Source: Bacteriovorax sp037444575 (GTDB lineage Bacteria; Bdellovibrionota; Bacteriovoracia; Bacteriovoracales; Bacteriovoracaceae). Taken from it: 64,000 nucleotides of DNA. The stretch covers positions 124,001 to 188,000 of the forward strand of contig JBBIME010000010.1 of NCBI GenBank assembly GCA_037444575.1, written 5' to 3'. This document shows positions 61,763-64,000 of the stretch, piece by piece. A model generated the notes under the pieces. The model was not told the origin of the DNA and made no database searches. It saw nothing but the letters and a program-made list of their open reading frames with translations. Within the stretch, counting starts at the first letter, position 1. Every line of letters begins with the position of its first letter. Made by a program: the position numbers and the translations under genes.

Positions 61763-61772
61763 GCATTCTTCC

Positions 61773-63269
61773 TTATTCTTGTAACATGCTTGAGTAGATT
61801 TTAACTTTTGTATCTTCTTCAAGCTTCTTAAGAATTGACTCCATCATCTTTCTTGAAAGAGCATTCTTCAATCCTGCATTGTCAGTGGCCACTTTTGCTT
61901 GCTCACCAGCGTCTTTAGTAACAGCGCCAGGAGTAGTTTTAATCATGACAATGGTTCCACCGTCATCAAATAAATGAATTTGTGGTTTAGTTAAATCACC
62001 AGAGAAAAGTTGTTTCATGTTTTCTACAGAAAGGTTCGCTCCATTTGATAATCCATCAAGTCTATTTACAGATCCTTTTGTATATTGAAGTTTGTACTTA
62101 TCAGAGATCGACTTAACAACACTCTCGTTCCCAGCTTCAAGAGCTTTTCTAAGATTGTTTGAAATATCTACTGTTAACTTTTTAATATCTTCAACTTTGT
62201 CCTTTTGGATAAGTTCTTTTGCGAATTTGTCTTTGTATTCAGCTAGTGTAGCAACATGTCCTGGAGTTTTCTTTTCTACAAAAATTAAGTGATAACCAAA
62301 TTGAGTTTTAACTGGAGCTGATACTGTTCCAGGTTTTTGTTCAAAGGCCACTTTATCAAATTCAGGAACCATTCTACCTTGGCCAAAAGATCCAAGGTCT
62401 CCACCTTTACCTTTTCCAGATGGGTCTTCTGTGTATTTGTCGGCCATTTTTGCAAAGTTAGAAGCGTTAACTTCTTTAGCAATCTTTTCGATTTCCGCTT
62501 TTACTTTTGCTTCGTCTTTTCCTTCAGTCATTAGAAGAATATGGCGAGCTTTAACTTCTTCTGGTTTATCAAGGCTTGCTTTTCTTTCATTGAACATTGA
62601 TTGTAGGCGTTTTTGATTTGTCTCTTCCGCTAAAAATTTAGCAAGTTCAGCAGGAGTTACCTCTACAAAATTTCTTAAACTATTTTTTGATATTTGAATG
62701 ATTTCGGCCCCTAATTTCTCATCGCGGATTTTTTGCAAATCATTCAGGTATCCTTTAGAGAGAGGGAAATTTGAAGTAAGAGCTTGAGTGTTTTTCATTT
62801 TTAGTTGATTAACTACATCAGCTTCAAATTCCTGCGGAGTCAGTCTATTTGCGGCAAGAAGTCCTTTATAACGGTTGATATCAAATTGCCCATTAGTTAA
62901 GAAATAAGGGAGTGATTTAATTTCCGCTTTAACCTCTTCTTCAGACGGATAGGTGCCTATATCTGTCGCAAATTTAACCATTAATTTTCTTTGAATTAGG
63001 TTTTTAAGGGTGCTTTCCTTGATTTTCATTGCTTCGATTTGTTTAGCGCTGATATCTCCACCCATCATTTGTTTAAAGAACTCAATTTGACGATTGTATT
63101 CCTGTTGATATTCCTCTGGTCGAATAGAGAGATCGCCAACTTTTGCTACGGCATTCGGAGAACCCGCTTGCATTGACTGATATCCTGTAAACATAAATGA
63201 AAGAACAATTAATCCAATCAAGAAAGTGACGAAAAAGCTCGCCGTTTTGCTTTTAGTAAATTCCGACAT
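61773..63269 (-). CDS. PpiD/SurA-type parvulin foldase
   Basis: 498 residues. N-terminal membrane anchor (about 12-31), SurA_N-like chaperone region (about 38-235), a parvulin domain (about 240-335: EVKARHILLM, SGKGKGGDLGSFGQGRMVPE, QFGYHLIFVEKK) and a C-terminal part. Folds outer-membrane and periplasmic proteins and acts as a peptidyl-prolyl isomerase. The membrane anchor at the start makes PpiD better than free SurA. Ferredoxin gene follows after 10 bases; divergent from mreC. Confidence 0.87.
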   Translation of the reverse strand: MSEFTKSKTASFFVTFLIGLIVLSFMFTGYQSMQAGSPNAVAKVGDLSIRPEEYQQEYNRQIEFFKQMMGGDISAKQIEAMKIKESTLKNLIQRKLMVKFATDIGTYPSEEEVKAEIKSLPYFLTNGQFDINRYKGLLAANRLTPQEFEADVVNQLKMKNTQALTSNFPLSKGYLNDLQKIRDEKLGAEIIQISKNSLRNFVEVTPAELAKFLAEETNQKRLQSMFNERKASLDKPEEVKARHILLMTEGKDEAKVKAEIEKIAKEVNASNFAKMADKYTEDPSGKGKGGDLGSFGQGRMVPEFDKVAFEQKPGTVSAPVKTQFGYHLIFVEKKTPGHVATLAEYKDKFAKELIQKDKVEDIKKLTVDISNNLRKALEAGNESVVKSISDKYKLQYTKGSVNRLDGLSNGANLSVENMKQLFSGDLTKPQIHLFDDGGTIVMIKTTPGAVTKDAGEQAKVATDNAGLKNALSRKMMESILKKLEEDTKVKIYSSMLQE

Positions 63270-63305
63270 TGTACAATCCTTCGTTGCGAGTAAAAAATTT
63301 AAAAT

Positions 63306-63334
63306 ATTGTATCTAGAAAAAAGTTACTTCGCAA
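63306..63334 (-). promoter_or_regulatory. Candidate sigma70 promoter for the foldase gene
   Basis: Read on the minus strand: TTGCGA (63334-63329), 17-base spacer, TACAAT (63311-63306). Box matches 4 of 6 and 5 of 6, spacing ideal, 37 bases ahead of the start codon. Confidence 0.45.
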
Positions 63335-63411
63335 AGGTTATTGGCTTTTTAAAAGAGATTGCATAAGCTTTATGAGAACAATTATTTTCAAAACTTTTAC
63401 GGAGTACCAAG

Positions 63412-64000
63412 TTGAGGCTGTCTGATTCAGAAGAGAGACGAACGAAGATCGTGATCAACAGCATAATTCTTGTCATCGCCCTTTATGGGATGTCGCGGCG
63501 AGATTATGTTTTTCAAAAGACATCGATTGCTGAAAGAGTCATTATCGATTTAATGGCCCCTGTTCAGAATGCTGTGACCTCTTTTCAAAGAGGGATCTCC
63601 TCTTATGTCGATCACTATGTGACCAATATAAATGCCAGCACTGAAAATGTGTCCTTGAAAGCAAAGATTGCTGAGCTTCAAAATGAAATTTTTAGCAATC
63701 AGGAAGCGATTAAAGAAAGTGACCGCCTAAGAGAGCTGATTAAGTATGGCGATCAACTCGAGCGCAAAAAAGTAGTAGCAAGAGTTGTTTCTTGGGATTC
63801 AGCTGATGATTATAAAGTTGTCCGTATCAATCGTGGACTTAAGGACGGAGTAAAACTTCAATCCGTTGTTACAAGCGCTGAAGGTCTGGTCGGGTACGTC
63901 TATCGCCTTACTGATCATTTTGCCGATGTTATTACTATTTTAGATGCTAACAATCGCGTTGACGGTGTTGTTGAAAGACTTCGCTCTCATGGGATTGTCG
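63412..64000 (+). CDS. mreC: Rod shape-determining protein MreC (partial)
   Basis: About 196 codons visible, running off the right edge. TTG start with GGAG seven bases upstream. One N-terminal membrane helix (about 13-30), then a coiled coil (about 72-105) and the MreC beta domain (VVSWDSADDYKVVRINRGL, EGLVGYVYRLTDHFADVITI). Organises the elongation murein synthase with MreB. With the RodZ-like protein at the left of the window it points to rod or curved cell shape. Divergent from the foldase gene. Confidence 0.88.
   Translation, partial: MRLSDSEERRTKIVINSIILVIALYGMSRRDYVFQKTSIAERVIIDLMAPVQNAVTSFQRGISSYVDHYVTNINASTENVSLKAKIAELQNEIFSNQEAIKESDRLRELIKYGDQLERKKVVARVVSWDSADDYKVVRINRGLKDGVKLQSVVTSAEGLVGYVYRLTDHFADVITILDANNRVDGVVERLRSHGIV

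Noticed and set aside
1..64000. tRNA, rRNA, CRISPR, transposase or prophage signatures
   Set aside because: None recognised on reading; all gaps are below 300 bases and contain no such pattern.

Overview
The window reads as chromosomal core DNA of a low-GC (by eye mid to upper 30s percent), double-membraned, flagellated bacterium. Evidence for two membranes: LptF-type LPS export permease, an MsbA-like exporter, a complete Mla-type (MCE) lipid transport operon, a porin-like barrel, many lipoprotein signals and LPS-type glycosyltransferases. Dense gene packing, many small secreted or lipoprotein genes of unknown family, Mpl murein recycling, OxyR with rubrerythrin and the flagellar gene order suggest Bdellovibrionota (Bacteriovorax/Peredibacter-like). 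That placement is an inference from gene content, not a search result. No rRNA, tRNA, CRISPR array, insertion sequence or prophage was seen, and no gap without a gene exceeds 300 bases.

Layout. 1-6.6 kb: probable pepA (partial) divergent from lptF; a rodZ-like gene behind a PilF-like TPR lipoprotein; an Fe-S RNA m5U methyltransferase divergent from lepA. 6.6-17.4 kb: cell-surface polysaccharide region with two GT2 paralogues in opposite orientation, a GT2-like gene, GT4, GT9, ugd, FkbM methyltransferase, flippase-like protein, an amidohydrolase and a LysR/secreted-protein pair with a large dyad between them. 17.4-24.2 kb: rubrerythrin/oxyR, Nfu-type Fe-S protein, rsmE, a minimal SF2 helicase, a toxin-antitoxin pair placed directly in front of recO, and msbA. 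24.2-28.4 kb: glycyl-tRNA synthetase and pyruvate phosphate dikinase. 28.5-31.7 kb: a three-gene operon of unknown secreted proteins. 31.7-36.5 kb: murein-related group (serine beta-lactamase fold, lipoprotein, mpl, SleB-like hydrolase). 36.5-44.3 kb: metK, small genes, a sigma54 response regulator, a porin and the mla operon. 44.5-60 kb: a long TPR protein, a degenerate sigma54-activator homologue, then flgB flgC fliE fliF fliG fliH fliI fliJ (motE-like) fliK flgD, a flagellar operon protein and flgE, ending in a clear terminator. 60-64 kb: YiiX-like lipoprotein, ferredoxin, PpiD-like foldase and the start of mreC.

How it fits together. Most genes build, modify or recycle the envelope (LPS and capsule sugars, lipid trafficking, murein, shape proteins RodZ and MreC) or assemble the flagellar basal body, rod and hook. 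The points most worth a second look are the flagellar-operon activator homologue that has lost the sigma54 loop, Walker B acids and arginine-finger motif; an unexplained 9-bp-stem structured leader in front of flgE; the unknown secreted three-gene operon; the TA operator that sits in front of recO; and a motif matching the OxyR half-operator next to the oxyR start.
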